Assembly (NCBI GenBank): GCA_012728315.1 | Contig: JAAYFI010000014.1 | Span: 1-64,000, forward strand | Direction: 5' to 3' | Length of the DNA stretch: 64,000 nt | Origin: Gammaproteobacteria bacterium | GTDB taxonomy: Bacteria; Pseudomonadota; Gammaproteobacteria; Pseudomonadales; Pseudomonadaceae | Part shown: positions 54,675-62,786 of the stretch, piece by piece | How positions within the stretch are numbered: position 1 is the stretch's first letter | Layout: each line of letters begins with the position of its first letter | Made by a program: the position numbers and the translations under genes | The notes under the pieces: generated by a model | What the model saw: the letters and a program-made list of their open reading frames with translations, nothing else | The model's database searches: none | What the model was told of the DNA's origin: nothing

Positions 54675-56534
54675 ATGCCAATCAACACACTACCAGCCTA
54701 TCGCATCGGTATACGCTTAGGCCTTATTTGGCTGGTATTTTTATTATTAATGACCGCTTACTGGCTGCGCTTAGATTCCATCCATAAAGACCAGCTGCTC
54801 GAAGCCGAAGAACACGCTCAGTTACGCGCCAAACAAGCTGCCCATGCTCTAAGCCTGCAAATGCATGCTCTCTTACTCAATATTGACTTTGTGCTCGAGC
54901 ATTTAGCCGAACACTGGCTCGATCATGACGAAAAAGTATTTCGCAAGCTGATTGATCTGGCCCAACAGGGTGTATTTAAAGGCTCGTTGGACTTAATTGC
55001 CGTAACTGATAAGAAAGGGAATGTACTCTTTAATAGCCAAGCGCAAAATGAGTATTCGCCACATCAACTTTCTATTGCTAATAGAGATTATTTTAAGCAG
55101 CTGACCCAGCAGGACGAACATAGACTCTTCATTAGTTCCCCCATCCAAAACCTCGTTACAGGGCGCTGGACCATACAATTTAACTATAAACTTATAGTCA
55201 ACGGTGAATTTGCAGGAGTTATTATTGCGGCAGTATCGGCTGAGCACCTCTCAAATGCATTTAAGACTGTTTATCCTGCAGAGGACGACGTAGTACTGCT
55301 CACGCTAAATAATGGACAATACCTTGCTCGCACCCACGCGCAGGAAATCGCCTTAGATAAAAAGGTGCCGTCCAATCGAGAGTTTATCCAATTCCCCAAC
55401 AAGCTCAGCGGCCACTACAGTGTCGTAGCGCCCATTGATGGTATAGAACGCTTCTATGCGTGGCGCCGCATTCCCGACTTTCCCGTCGTATTAAGCTTAG
55501 GTTTAGGCAAAAATAAAGTTCTAGCACCCGCCTTAAAAGCAACTCAAGCGAGCAAAAGACAGAATCTACTTGGCAGTATTCTACTGACCCTTGCGGCGTT
55601 ATGGATTAGCCGCTTAATTTTTATTAAAGCCAAACAAAATAGATCCTTACTACAAAGTCAAGAACGCTTTGCAACGCTACTCAACCGTGTACCCTCTGGC
55701 GTTTTGCTTGAGGATGAAAACAATATCATTGTTACAGTCAATGACAACCTGTGTGCACTACTCAACCTGAACGTCACACCCGCAGATTTAATTGGCCTAC
55801 ACCACCAAGAACTGCTCAATATGCTGCAACCGGACTGCGTTTCTTGGTTACCTGAACCGCAGTTCAAGCCCAAACAACGGCAACGTAACGAAGTCATAGA
55901 TCAGGCTGGCCGCACACTTGAAATTGACTGGGTTCCGATTAAACATCACGCGCGTTTTTTAGGGCATGTATGGTTTATTCAAAATATCACTGCACGTAAA
56001 CAAAAAGAGCAAGAGCTCCTGGCTTTAGCAACCACAGATCCACTCACCGGCTTACATAATCGTCGGAGCTTTATTGAGTTTCTTCAAGAACAGCTCAACC
56101 TAAGTCAAGCTAACGCACCGGGTGCCTTACTGTTGCTGGATATTGATCATTTTAAACACGTCAATGACACATACGGCCACCCAGCGGGCGACCTCGTCAT
56201 CCAGCACACCGCGCAGGTGATTCGCACAAGTTTGCGGCAAAATGATTTTACTGGGCGCTTAGGCGGTGAAGAGTTTGCAGCACTGCTGCCTCACACTACT
56301 TTGCCGCAGGCGTTACAGCTGGCTGAGCGTATTCGTGAGCATATCGCTACAACCCCGATAATCACTGCAACAGGCACCATTAACATCACCATCAGTATTG
56401 GTGTGGCGCTGTTATATGGGCAGGATGAGGAAAGCGTACGGGAACATGCTGACCAAGCACTGTACAATGCTAAAAAATCTGGCCGTAACTGTGTACGTGC
56501 TGCTCAATACAGCATGGATGCCATAAGCACATAA
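54675..56534 (+). CDS. Diguanylate cyclase with Cache sensor, PAS and GGDEF domains
   Basis: A 619-residue membrane-bound cyclase making cyclic di-GMP from GTP. Helix 1 (about residues 9-30) is followed by a periplasmic double-Cache-like domain (LDLIAVTDKKGNVLFNSQA; FISSPIQNLVTGRWTIQFN), helix 2 (about 295-315), a PAS domain (about 330-440: FATLLNRVPSGVLLEDENN) and GGDEF (about 455-610). The active site is GGEEF (530-534), and RQND (521-524) is an intact RxxD product-inhibition site at the normal spacing. The cyclase should be active and feedback-limited. No strong Shine-Dalgarno precedes ATG 54675. Downstream of a chemoreceptor; a small PilZ receptor is also in the window. Confidence 0.93.
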   Translation: MPINTLPAYRIGIRLGLIWLVFLLLMTAYWLRLDSIHKDQLLEAEEHAQLRAKQAAHALSLQMHALLLNIDFVLEHLAEHWLDHDEKVFRKLIDLAQQGVFKGSLDLIAVTDKKGNVLFNSQAQNEYSPHQLSIANRDYFKQLTQQDEHRLFISSPIQNLVTGRWTIQFNYKLIVNGEFAGVIIAAVSAEHLSNAFKTVYPAEDDVVLLTLNNGQYLARTHAQEIALDKKVPSNREFIQFPNKLSGHYSVVAPIDGIERFYAWRRIPDFPVVLSLGLGKNKVLAPALKATQASKRQNLLGSILLTLAALWISRLIFIKAKQNRSLLQSQERFATLLNRVPSGVLLEDENNIIVTVNDNLCALLNLNVTPADLIGLHHQELLNMLQPDCVSWLPEPQFKPKQRQRNEVIDQAGRTLEIDWVPIKHHARFLGHVWFIQNITARKQKEQELLALATTDPLTGLHNRRSFIEFLQEQLNLSQANAPGALLLLDIDHFKHVNDTYGHPAGDLVIQHTAQVIRTSLRQNDFTGRLGGEEFAALLPHTTLPQALQLAERIREHIATTPIITATGTINITISIGVALLYGQDEESVREHADQALYNAKKSGRNCVRAAQYSMDAIST

Positions 56535-56646
56535 TGATGTCCGCCTGCTGCACAGCCTCGGCGCAAGCAGCACGGGCACCTGTGTAACACTGGTTTTGCA
56601 CGCTGCAATCACACGCGCTCACTGGCACTCTTTGCAGGATCCACAC

Positions 56647-57186
56647 ATGCCAACATCCCCCCGTCACACCCTTGTCCTCGGCGGCATCCGCTCCGGCAAA
56701 ACTGGCCTCGCCGAAGCGCAGGCGTTCGCTCAGAATCAGCCGGTCGTCTATGTCGCCACAGCCACCGCAGGCGATGATGAAATGGCGCTCAGAATCAGCC
56801 GCCACCAAGCCATTCGCCCCGCTGCCTGGGGGCTGGTCGAAGAGCCGCTGAATTTAGCTCAGGTATTAAGCGAACATGGGCAACAGAGTCCAGCACCCTG
56901 CCTGTTAATTGACTGCATGAGTTTGTGGCTTAGCAATCTATTGCACGCCGGTGCTGAACAACTGAGCGTACAAAAAGAGGCGTTCCTTGAGCAGGTTGCA
57001 GGCTATCCAGGATCCTTGATTATTGTCAGCAACGAAACCGGGCTGGGTACCATAGGTATGGATCCATTAACCCGTCAATTTTGCGATGAGCTGGGCTGGC
57101 TTAATCAAGCTCTGGCGCAGCGCTGCCAAAGGGTTGTCATGGTATTGGCGGGATTACCGCTGATCATGAAAGACTCACTTGCTTGA
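56647..57186 (+). CDS. cobU: Adenosylcobinamide kinase / adenosylcobinamide-phosphate guanylyltransferase
   Basis: A 179-residue bifunctional enzyme (CobU in Salmonella, CobP in Pseudomonas) that phosphorylates adenosylcobinamide and adds GMP, for nucleotide-loop assembly. P-loop LVLGGIRSGKTGLAEAQA is near the N-terminus; RISRHQAIRP includes the histidine thought to carry GMP; DCMSLWLSNLL and LIIVSNETGLG follow. ATG 56647 is chosen because AGGATCC lies upstream; an earlier ATG at 56596 adds residues not typical of the family. Its stop is only two bases before the repeat cluster that separates it from cbiB. Confidence 0.92.
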   Translation: MPTSPRHTLVLGGIRSGKTGLAEAQAFAQNQPVVYVATATAGDDEMALRISRHQAIRPAAWGLVEEPLNLAQVLSEHGQQSPAPCLLIDCMSLWLSNLLHAGAEQLSVQKEAFLEQVAGYPGSLIIVSNETGLGTIGMDPLTRQFCDELGWLNQALAQRCQRVVMVLAGLPLIMKDSLA

Positions 57187-57188
57187 CC

Positions 57189-57530
57189 GCGACCTACCAT
57201 CACGGATTGCACTGCGCCCACACTGTAGGTCGCTCATTTATGAGCGACACACACCACCGCGTACTATGTATAAACGACACATACCACCGTGCACTATTCA
57301 TGTCGACCATAAATGGGCGACCTACGATAATGGATCGCACTGCGACCTACCATCACGGATTGCACGGCGCCCGCACTGTAGGTCGTTCATTTATGAGCGA
57401 CACATGCGACCGCCCAATATTTATGAGCGACACACACCACCGCGTACTATGTATGAACGACACATACCACCGTGCAATATTCATGTCGACCATAAATGGG
57501 CGACCTACGATAATGGATTACACGGTGACC
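57189..57530. repeat. REP/BIME-like composite repeat cluster
   Basis: Two long direct copies begin with GCGACCTACCATCACGG at 57189 and 57342 (offset 153 bp). The second copy carries one extra 30-bp subunit. Within each copy an upright unit, GTAG followed by hairpin GTCGCTCA-TTTA-TGAGCGAC (57225-57248) or GTCGTTCA-TTTA-TGAGCGAC (57378-57401), faces an inverted unit (57302-57325 and 57485-57508) of nearly the same sequence. Between them are degenerate 30-32 bp direct repeats with ATGAGCGACACACACCACCG or its variants. A GTAG head plus palindrome in facing pairs is the REP/BIME plan known from Pseudomonas. No RAYT transposase is in the window. Confidence 0.75.
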
Positions 57531-57558
57531 TACAATTTGGCCGCCTACAATTGAGCAG

Positions 57559-57595
57559 AATCAGGTAGGCTTGCGCGCCTGATTATGTATTTTTG
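57559..57595 (+). terminator. Terminator-like hairpin upstream of cbiB
   Basis: AATCAGG (57559-57565) pairs with CCTGATT (57578-57584), with GGC/GC pairing inside the loop, and is followed by ATGTATTTTTG. It lies 14 bp before the cbiB start, between the repeat cluster and cbiB, and may limit read-through from cobU. Confidence 0.55.
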
Positions 57596-57608
57596 TTAAG
57601 GACCTGCG

Positions 57609-58559
57609 GTGTCGCTATTTGCCCCTTTTATTGTCTGCGCCCTTGCGCTGATTCTCGATCGTGCGCTGGGTGAGCCCTCACGCTGGCATCCGCTGGTCGG
57701 TTTTGGCCGCATGGTGACGGCCATAGAAAAGCAGCTCAACACCCAGCCTGCGCGTGCTTGGCCGAGCATACTAAAAGGCTCTGCAGCACTGCTGCTGGTG
57801 ACCTTGCCAATCCTCGGCGTAGCAGTATGGCTGTCTATGCTGCTCGATGGCGTTTGGCTGCTCATCACGCAAGCTATTGTGCTGTGGCTGGCGCTATCGC
57901 TGCGAGGTCTAAGCGAACATGGGCTGGCGGTTGCCGAGCCGCTACACAGCGGTGATCTGGCCACTGCCCGAGAGCAAGTCAGTCGTATTGTCAGTCGCCA
58001 AGCCAGCGCACTGGATGAACGCGGTGTAGCTGCTGCAGCCACTGAATCCATGCTGGAGAACGGTGCTGATGCCGTATTTGCTAGCCTATTTTGGTTTCTG
58101 ATCGGCGGTATTCCCGGCGTGGTGTTGCATCGGCTGGTGAATACGCTGGATGCGATGTGGGGCTATCGCAGCCCGCGCTTTCTTTATTTTGGTCGACCCG
58201 CCGCGCGACTGGACGACATTTTAGGCTGGCTGCCAGCGCGCCTCACCGCCCTGACTTACACACTACTGGGTCAGCGTAAACTGGCACTGCAGTGTTGGCG
58301 CAGCCAAGCACCACTATGGGACAGCCCCAATGCGGGACCGGTGATGGCGGCCGGTGCCGGCGCATTAAATGTACGACTCGGCGGGCCATCGCCTTATCCA
58401 AGCGGCATCAAACCACGGCCAGTATTAGGCGGAACGCAAGCGGCCAGCGCGCGCAGCATTGAGGCAGCCATTGGACTGGTACGGCATGGCGTTTGGCTGT
58501 GGTTGGCCGTGATTGGGCTGGTGACACTCTTGATTTTTGTTACAGGGCTAGCAGCATGA
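57609..58559 (+). CDS. cbiB: Adenosylcobinamide-phosphate synthase
   Basis: A 316-residue membrane protein (CobD in Pseudomonas naming) that amidates adenosylcobyric acid with aminopropanol or its phosphate. It begins with a helix (LFAPFIVCALALILDRALGE) running into the family motif EPSRWHPLVGFGRMV; further blocks are ESMLENGADAVFASLFWFLI and MWGYRSPRFLYFGRPAARLDD. Five or six helices are expected. The start is GTG 57609, with AAGGA (57597-57601) seven bases upstream. It overlaps cobC by four bases (ATGA), so the aminopropanol-arm enzymes are coupled. Confidence 0.93.
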   Translation: MSLFAPFIVCALALILDRALGEPSRWHPLVGFGRMVTAIEKQLNTQPARAWPSILKGSAALLLVTLPILGVAVWLSMLLDGVWLLITQAIVLWLALSLRGLSEHGLAVAEPLHSGDLATAREQVSRIVSRQASALDERGVAAAATESMLENGADAVFASLFWFLIGGIPGVVLHRLVNTLDAMWGYRSPRFLYFGRPAARLDDILGWLPARLTALTYTLLGQRKLALQCWRSQAPLWDSPNAGPVMAAGAGALNVRLGGPSPYPSGIKPRPVLGGTQAASARSIEAAIGLVRHGVWLWLAVIGLVTLLIFVTGLAA

Positions 58560-59569
58560 TGCTTGAACACGGTGGACGCCTAAATGCAGCGGTCAAACGC
58601 TGGGGGATTCCTCATCAACAATGGCTGGATTTATCCACCGGCATCAACCCCATTAGCTGGCCCGTACCCGAGATACCAGCGCGTCTATGGCAGCGCTTGC
58701 CAGAAGCCGATGACGGGCTTAACGAGATCATTCGACACAGCTATGCAGCACCGACCAGCGCAGATTGCGAGCCTGTGGCCGGTAGCCAAGCCGCAATTAT
58801 GGCGCTGCCACGTTTACGCCAACCCTGCCGCGTCGGCATCCCCGTTATCGGCTATCAAGAACATGCCTACAGTTGGCGACAGGCCGGGCACAGGATTGTT
58901 TCGATCAGCGCAGAACGCACCCACGCCGAGAGCGATGAATGCTGGCTAGATGAGTTGGACGTATTGGTGTGGATCAATCCTAACAATCCCACTGGCGAAC
59001 TGATCCCTACAGCCACGCTATTGCGCTGGCATGCCCGCCTGCAGCAACGCGGTGGCTGGTTAATTGTCGATGAGGCCTTTATCGACAGCACGCCGCAGTT
59101 CAGCCTGTGCGCCCACAGCGGATTACCGGGTTTGCTGATTCTGCGCTCGCTGGGTAAGTTTTATGGGCTGGCCGGCGTGCGTGCCGGCGCAGTGCTTGGC
59201 GATGCCACCCTTGTTCAACCCTTACGCATCTTATTGGGGCCTTGGGCACTCAGCGGTCCAGCGCGTTATCTGATGGCGCAAGCGCTGCAGGACTTGGACT
59301 GGCAAGCACAGACTCGCACTCGACTGCAGCGTGACAGCCAGCGCTTAGCCAATATATTACACAACGCAGGACTCTCCCCGCTGGGCGGCACGGCGTTATT
59401 TCAAAGCGTGCGGCTCGATACTGCAACGCAATTGGCCGACCAGTTAGCAGCACAAGGTGTGCTGGTCAGATCCTTTGCCGAGCCTGGCATGTTGCGCTTT
59501 GGGCTCGCAGCCGATGAACAACAATGGCAGCGCTTGCAGAGCGCATTGCCAGCACAGCCCAGCGATTAA
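58556..59569 (+). CDS. cobC: L-threonine-O-3-phosphate decarboxylase (cobalamin pathway)
   Basis: A 337-residue PLP enzyme (CobC in Pseudomonas, CobD in Salmonella) that makes (R)-1-amino-2-propanol phosphate, the linker that CbiB attaches. It begins MMLEHGGRLNAAVKRWGIP, with WLDLSTGINPISWPVP; VWINPNNPTGELIP and WLIVDEAFID bind PLP; LRSLGKFYGLAGVRAG carries the PLP lysine. ATG 58556 overlaps the cbiB stop by four bases; the ATG at 58559 is also possible. A cobalamin riboswitch follows about 50 bp after the stop and serves the next unit, so this gene ends the first cobalamin group. Confidence 0.92.
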   Translation: MMLEHGGRLNAAVKRWGIPHQQWLDLSTGINPISWPVPEIPARLWQRLPEADDGLNEIIRHSYAAPTSADCEPVAGSQAAIMALPRLRQPCRVGIPVIGYQEHAYSWRQAGHRIVSISAERTHAESDECWLDELDVLVWINPNNPTGELIPTATLLRWHARLQQRGGWLIVDEAFIDSTPQFSLCAHSGLPGLLILRSLGKFYGLAGVRAGAVLGDATLVQPLRILLGPWALSGPARYLMAQALQDLDWQAQTRTRLQRDSQRLANILHNAGLSPLGGTALFQSVRLDTATQLADQLAAQGVLVRSFAEPGMLRFGLAADEQQWQRLQSALPAQPSD

Positions 59570-59615
59570 TGATTGACCCAGCCTGAGTGCCTTGCTAGCC
59601 TGCGCCAGCGTTTTC

Positions 59616-59805
59616 AGGTGTTGTGATAGCGTGTTAAGCGTTATCACAATGAAACGGGAAGCCGGTTAAAATCCGACACTGCCCCCGCAACGGTAAGTGA
59701 GTGATCAGCAAGGCTACACGCCACTGTGCATCAGCAGAGAATGGCCTGCGCTGCTCAATATCCAACTCACAAGTCCGGAGACCGGCCTGTTAACACACCG
59801 AACGC
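59616..59805 (+). promoter_or_regulatory. Cobalamin riboswitch
   Basis: Conserved B12 segments occur in order: AACGGGAAGCCGGTTAAAAT (59653-59672), CTGCCCCCGCAACGGTAAG (59679-59697), and AGTCCGGAGACCGGCCTGT (59772-59790). An internal region with GCCACTGTGCATC lies between. These are the hallmark elements of the AdoCbl riboswitch. The aptamer sits between cobC and btuF and is followed by a terminator, so cobalamin should turn off the btuFCD-cobO-cobQ transcript. Confidence 0.95.
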
Positions 59806-59812
59806 TGCGGAG

Positions 59813-59844
59813 GGCAGTTGCGGTGGGAACAACCTGCCTTTTTT
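59813..59844 (+). terminator. Riboswitch expression-platform terminator
   Basis: GGCAGTTG (59813-59820) pairs with CAACCTGCC (59830-59838) with one bulged C, followed by TTTTTT (59839-59844). It stands just downstream of the cobalamin aptamer, as expected for termination in the ligand-bound state. Confidence 0.75.
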
Positions 59845-60087
59845 ACAGGGTTACCCACCTGTTTGTCATATTTCGATCGCATATTAGATCGCACGCCTCT
59901 CAATGCAGCATTTTTTATAACTAAGCCATGCGGGTGGGCGTGGTGTCTGTGAGTCAGTGTATGCAAGCCGCCTATCTCATCGGCAGTTTTTGCCTGAGCT
60001 TCTTACCAAGACGGGTCATATGCATTGTGCTAAACGCAGATACACCCGCAAACACCTCGTGCTGAGCATGCTAAGGCTGCGAGTTAA
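59845..60087. other. Unexplained 243-nt leader between the riboswitch terminator and btuF
   Basis: The riboswitch is expected to sit directly before its gene, but 243 nt separate the terminator from btuF. CGATC/GATCG (59873-59890) forms a weak dyad. A 35-codon ATG frame begins at 59961 (MQAAYLIGSFCLSFLPRRVI), with no Shine-Dalgarno, and is not a recognisable cobalamin protein. No TonB-receptor or CbtA/CbtB remnant could be identified. It may be a decayed gene or a long 5' UTR. Confidence 0.45.
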
Positions 60088-60972
60088 ATGATGAGATTAT
60101 TACCTGTGCAAGCATTGCTTTGCACATTTCTAATGATGCCGCTGCTGCTCTGGGCGCAGGTGTGTGTGGACACTAAAGACGGCCAGCAACTGTGCCTGCC
60201 TGAAACAGCCAAGCGCATCGCTACTCTGTCGCCCGGCGCTACTGAGTTGATGTTTGCTGCAGGAGCCGGCGACAAAGTCGTTGCAGGTGTCAATCACAGC
60301 GACTATCCACCTGCCGCGCGCAAACTGCCTTTGGTGGGTAATCACACCAAAATAGATGTAGAAGCGCTGTTGGCGCTGCAGCCTGATTTAGTCATTACTT
60401 GGGTCACCGGCAACCCACCCGCACAGATGGAGATGCTGCACGCCTTGGGTTTGCCGATATTTGCCATCGAACCGCGCACCTTTGCTGAAGTGTCTACGGC
60501 GATTGAACAGCTCTCGATTCTGGCTGGTACGCAAGAGCAAGGCTTTGCTGAAGCTGAGCGTTTTCGCCTGGGCATCGCCGAAATCACTGAGCAGTACCGC
60601 GATGCTGAGCCCATTTCAGTGTTTTATCAGGTCTGGGAAACGCCACTGATGACCATTAACAACGAGCATTTAATCGGCAAAGTTTTGCAGTTGTGTGGCG
60701 GCACTAATGTGTTTGCCGATATGCCTCGCTTGGTGCCACGCATCAGCTCTGAAGTGGTGCTCGAAGCGGATCCGCAAGTCATTATTACTGCCAGCGTGGA
60801 TGGCATGGCGGACAATCAGCTTGATCACTGGAAAAAATACTCTAATCTCAGTGCCGTGATTAACAACAATCTGTTTTTTGTGCCGGCTTCACCCATCTCT
60901 AGGCCGACACCGCGCCTGCTGGAAGCCAGTCGCGACATTTGCCAAAAACTGGATATCGCCCGTGCTCGTTAA
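60088..60972 (+). CDS. btuF: Vitamin B12 ABC transporter substrate-binding protein
   Basis: A 294-residue periplasmic binding protein that delivers cobalamin to BtuCD. Signal peptide MMRLLPVQALLCTFLMMPLL ends near LWAQ. The mature protein has the helical-backbone fold: KRIATLSPGATELMFAAGAG, GVNHSDYPPAA, HTKIDVEALLALQPDLVITW, and the tryptophan of SVFYQVWETPLMT, then the typical end SRPTPRLLEASRDIC. ATG 60088 has AAGG about 11 nt upstream. First gene of btuFCD-cobO-cobQ, under the B12 riboswitch. Siderophore binding is the alternative for this fold, but the riboswitch and cobalamin neighbours favour B12. Confidence 0.92.
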   Translation: MMRLLPVQALLCTFLMMPLLLWAQVCVDTKDGQQLCLPETAKRIATLSPGATELMFAAGAGDKVVAGVNHSDYPPAARKLPLVGNHTKIDVEALLALQPDLVITWVTGNPPAQMEMLHALGLPIFAIEPRTFAEVSTAIEQLSILAGTQEQGFAEAERFRLGIAEITEQYRDAEPISVFYQVWETPLMTINNEHLIGKVLQLCGGTNVFADMPRLVPRISSEVVLEADPQVIITASVDGMADNQLDHWKKYSNLSAVINNNLFFVPASPISRPTPRLLEASRDICQKLDIARAR

Positions 60973-61011
60973 TCATCCCAGCCTGCGCTGGCGACTACAG
61001 GTTGATTGCCA

Positions 61012-61971
61012 ATGATGCGCTCAATCACCATCCTCAGCCTGATTGCCCTGCTGGCGGGCTTATTCGCCTTGGCAATTGGCAGCGTCACTATTGCGCCAGC
61101 CGAACTCTGGCAGGTGGTACAAGGCGAAGGCAGCACCTTGCACCGCACCTTAGTTCTCGAGCTACGCCTACCGCGCATGCTGGCGGCCTTTGCCACCGGC
61201 GGATTGCTCGCCGTGGCCGGTGCGCTGATGCAAGTCTTGCTGCGCAACCCGCTGGCTGATCCTTATGTACTGGGCTTATCCGGCGGCGCCGCAGTTGGGG
61301 CATTGCTAGCGATGTTAACTGGACTGGGCGCGCTGCTCATCTCCGGCGCAGCCTTTGCCGGCGCGATGCTAGCGATGGTTTTAGTCTTTGGCTTGGCCCA
61401 CGGCACGGGCAGTTGGACGGCCTCACGCTTGCTACTGACTGGCGTGGTTGTCGCTGCGGGTTGGGGCGCGGTGATTACCCTGATGCTGGCACTCACACCG
61501 TCTTACAAACTGCCCGGCATGTTGTATTGGTTGATGGGTGATGTCTCCTACGCGCGCACGCCTTGGCCAGCTGTTGTGGTGCTCATAGTGGCGAGCATTG
61601 CGGTGATGCCATTGGCGCGTAATCTCAATGTCTTGGCACGCGGCCCGCTGCAAGCGGCGGCTCTGGGTGTGTCGGTACGACCGCTGGAATGGACGATATA
61701 TCTACTGGCCAGTCTACTCACTGCGACCGCCGTCACCACCGCCGGCAGCATCGGTTTTGTTGGTTTGATTGTGCCGCACATGTTGCGACTGCTACTGGGT
61801 AATGATCAACGCATTATTTTGCCCGCCAGTGCGCTGGCCGGCGGCACTTTGTTGGTATTAGCCGACACTTTGGCACGCACAGTAATAGCACCCGAACAAC
61901 TGCCGGTTGGTGTGATTACCGCCTTACTCGGCGTGCCGACTTTCCTGTATTTGCTACACCGGAGTCGCTGA
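61012..61971 (+). CDS. btuC: Vitamin B12 ABC transporter permease (FecCD family)
   Basis: A 319-residue permease with about ten helices. It carries the FecCD-family blocks LRLPRMLAAFATGGLLAVAG, LMQVLLRNPLADPYVLGLSG, and the cytoplasmic coupling region GSIGFVGLIVPHMLRLLLGN. ATG 61012 is chosen (AGGTTGA upstream); a second ATG directly follows at 61015. It forms the inner-membrane channel for BtuF-bound cobalamin. The stop overlaps the btuD start by one base, so the permease and ATPase are translationally coupled. Confidence 0.93.
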   Translation: MMRSITILSLIALLAGLFALAIGSVTIAPAELWQVVQGEGSTLHRTLVLELRLPRMLAAFATGGLLAVAGALMQVLLRNPLADPYVLGLSGGAAVGALLAMLTGLGALLISGAAFAGAMLAMVLVFGLAHGTGSWTASRLLLTGVVVAAGWGAVITLMLALTPSYKLPGMLYWLMGDVSYARTPWPAVVVLIVASIAVMPLARNLNVLARGPLQAAALGVSVRPLEWTIYLLASLLTATAVTTAGSIGFVGLIVPHMLRLLLGNDQRIILPASALAGGTLLVLADTLARTVIAPEQLPVGVITALLGVPTFLYLLHRSR

Positions 61972-62786
61972 TGAGCAGATTACACAGCCGCGACTTGATC
62001 ATTAATGTACCCAACCGCCCCGATGGTTTTGCTCTGGATCTGCACATTGAATCCGGTCAAGTGTGGGGCGTTCTCGGTCCCAATGGCGCAGGCAAAACCA
62101 CTTTACTGCACACACTGGCGGGACTGTTACCGGCGCGACGTGGCCAAATACTACTCAATGATGTACCCCTAATTGCACTTAAACGCCGCGCTATTGCTCA
62201 GCAATTAGGTTTAGTATTTCAGGAACGACAAGACAGCTTTCCGGCCACGGTATTGGAAACGGCGCTGATTGGCCGTCACCCGTGGTTATCAGCCTGGGAA
62301 AGTGAACAAGGTGCAGATCAGCATCGCGCGCAACAGGCCTTGGCCGCTTTGGATGTCGAGCATTTAGCGGAACGTTTACTCAGCACCTTATCCGGCGGTG
62401 AGCGCCAGCGCGTGGCGATTGCCACCTTGATGACCCAAGACCCTGATATTTGGCTGTTGGATGAGCCCACCAACCATTTGGATTTGCACCATCAGGTCAA
62501 AGTCATGAGCCTACTCAAAGCACAGGCAGCTTTAGGCAAAAGCATATTTATGTGCCTGCACGACCTAAACCTCGCCGCGCGCTGGTGTACTCATATTTTA
62601 CTGCTGTATCCCAACGGCGATGCTTGCTGGGGCACGGCTCACAGCATGTTGCAGCCCGCGGCACTTGAGCAGCTGTATCAACAAAAACTTATCACTGTCG
62701 AAGTCGATGGCGCACCGGTGTTTGTCCCAGTGAGCAACGGCGCAGCAGCATCTTTTTATCCGAATAAGGAAAATCCCCATGCATGA
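61971..62786 (+). CDS. btuD: Vitamin B12 ABC transporter ATPase
   Basis: A 271-residue ABC ATPase. Walker A is GVLGPNGAGKTTLLHTL, the Q loop is GLVFQERQDSFPATV, the signature is LLSTLSGGERQRVAIATL, Walker B is IWLLDEPTNHLDLHHQ and the switch histidine is in FMCLHDLNLAARW. This is the FecE/BtuD-type importer subfamily. ATG overlaps the btuC stop by one base, and its last eight bases overlap the cobO start. It energises uptake of corrinoids by BtuFC. Confidence 0.94.
   Translation: MSRLHSRDLIINVPNRPDGFALDLHIESGQVWGVLGPNGAGKTTLLHTLAGLLPARRGQILLNDVPLIALKRRAIAQQLGLVFQERQDSFPATVLETALIGRHPWLSAWESEQGADQHRAQQALAALDVEHLAERLLSTLSGGERQRVAIATLMTQDPDIWLLDEPTNHLDLHHQVKVMSLLKAQAALGKSIFMCLHDLNLAARWCTHILLLYPNGDACWGTAHSMLQPAALEQLYQQKLITVEVDGAPVFVPVSNGAAASFYPNKENPHA

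Noticed and set aside
57189-57530. CRISPR array
   Set aside because: Repeats are degenerate, 30-32 bp head to tail without distinct spacers, and no cas gene is present.
57179-57568. Two overlapping plus-strand open frames of 123 and 129 codons with repeating peptides (SDTHHRVLC, STINGRPTIMD)
   Set aside because: They lie wholly in the repeat cluster, stay open because the repeat lengths are multiples of three, lack a ribosome site and match no protein family I know.
59845-60087. Remnant of a TonB-dependent B12 receptor or CbtAB gene
   Set aside because: No recognisable residues of those families in any frame; left as unexplained leader.
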